Positions 9,119 to 9,245 of a stretch of DNA of 9,245 nt are shown in pieces; position 1 is the first letter of the stretch; every line of letters starts with the position of its first letter. This DNA is from an uncultured Pseudomonadota bacterium (GTDB lineage Bacteria; Pseudomonadota; Gammaproteobacteria; Burkholderiales; Methylophilaceae). The translations under genes were made by a program, and so were the position numbers. Under the pieces are notes generated by a model, which was given only the letters and a program-made list of their open reading frames with translations, did no database searches and was not told the DNA's origin. The stretch spans positions 1-9,245 of the forward strand of contig CAINWC010000268.1 in the NCBI GenBank assembly GCA_903854305.1, read 5' to 3'.

Positions 9119-9155
9119 TAACTATTAACCAATTGATTTAATTAGGTAATAGTTA
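9119..9155. repeat. Imperfect inverted repeat, 16-base arms
   Basis: The arm at 9119-9134 (TAACTATTAACCAATT) pairs with 9140-9155 (AATTAGGTAATAGTTA) at 14 of 16 positions, leaving a 5-base spacer GATTT. No T-run follows either side, so it does not look like an intrinsic terminator. It may be an operator or a transcript-end structure. High AT content makes such structures more likely by chance, though 14 of 16 is well above what one expects casually. Confidence 0.5.
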
Positions 9156-9192
9156 AATATTAGTGGTGTAAATTTCCCAGAAATGTGATAAT

Positions 9193-9227
9193 AACACTTT
9201 GATTTCTTGCAAATTTCAGAGTGTTTT
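9193..9227 (+). terminator. Hairpin followed by a short T-run, possible terminator
   Basis: AACACTTTGA (9193-9202) pairs with TCAGAGTGTT (9216-9225), ten pairs with one G-T, around a 13-base loop, and the stem runs into TTTT at 9224-9227. It is the only terminator-like structure downstream of the operon, 143 nt after the last stop. The stem is AT-rich, the loop large and the T-run short. It also overlaps the possible insertion-sequence end, so it may instead belong to that element. Confidence 0.25.
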
Positions 9228-9245
9228 ATGGGCCCTAAACATCCA
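9228..9245 (+). CDS. Possible start of a further gene (transposase-like?), cut by the window end
   Basis: ATG at 9228 opens six codons, M-G-P-K-H-P, and stays open to the last base. A weak GAG (9219-9221) lies 6 nt upstream. A short basic N-terminus like this is compatible with IstA transposases of the IS21 family, which often start with a few polar residues before the helix-turn-helix, but six residues cannot identify a protein. It is listed because the upstream bases look like an insertion-sequence end. Confidence 0.25.

Larger units (their letters stand above)
9167..9245 (+). mobile_element. Possible left end of an IS21-family-like insertion sequence (partial, runs off the window)
   Basis: The stretch starting TGTAAATTTCCCAGAAATG (9167-9185) resembles the TG-starting, TTTCCC-containing termini that I recall for some IS21-family elements. 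It is partly repeated 41 bp further on: AAATTTCCCAGAAATGTG (9170-9187) against AAATTTCAGAGTGTT (9211-9225). Repeated terminal sequence at one end is a known feature of that family. A possible ORF start follows at 9228. Only 79 bases are visible and no target duplication or right end can be seen, so this is a tentative call. Confidence 0.3.

Noticed and set aside
1..9245. CRISPR array, tRNA, rRNA, or riboswitch
   Set aside because: No regularly spaced direct repeats, no cloverleaf or rRNA-like stretches, and too little non-coding space apart from the two flanks.

Overview
The window contains one complete four-gene efflux operon, all on the + strand and filling positions 81-9049 almost without gaps. 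In order, the genes encode a periplasmic adaptor (MdtA/MuxA type), two different RND inner-membrane pump subunits (MdtB/MuxB type, then MdtC/MuxC type) and an outer-membrane channel lipoprotein (NodT/OpmB type). Together they specify a whole tripartite, proton-driven export machine spanning both membranes. The two RND proteins correspond one-to-one with E. coli MdtB and MdtC, so the pump is expected to be a hetero-oligomer. The dedicated outer-membrane gene makes the layout like Pseudomonas muxABC-opmB rather than E. coli mdtABC, which relies on an unlinked TolC.

The host is a Gram-negative proteobacterium: it has an RND pump, an adaptor and an outer-membrane factor with a lipobox. Moderate GC in the genes, strongly AT-rich flanks and the protein style fit a betaproteobacterium of the Methylophilaceae/Nitrosomonadales kind. 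That placement is an impression, not a demonstration.

Layout: 1-80 is an AT-rich leader with a ribosome binding site but no promoter I can defend. 81-1376 is the adaptor. 1386-4517 is the first RND subunit, 9 nt after the adaptor, with its Shine-Dalgarno overlapping the adaptor stop codon. 4514-7609 is the second RND subunit, overlapping the first by ATGA. 7628-9049 is the outer-membrane factor, 18 nt later with a good GGAG site. 9050-9245 is AT-rich non-coding DNA with three inverted repeats in a row. Its last ~80 bases look like the left end of an insertion sequence, possibly IS21 family, whose first codons may begin at 9228 and run off the window.

The points most worth a second look are: (i) the MdtB-type subunit has Asn where the RND proton-relay lysine (AcrB K940 equivalent) normally sits, while its MdtC-type partner keeps Lys; (ii) the tail after 9050, with a perfect 22-bp palindrome, a second imperfect inverted repeat and a possible IS terminus. 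I found no sign of an entirely new system; the operon itself belongs to a well-known family.
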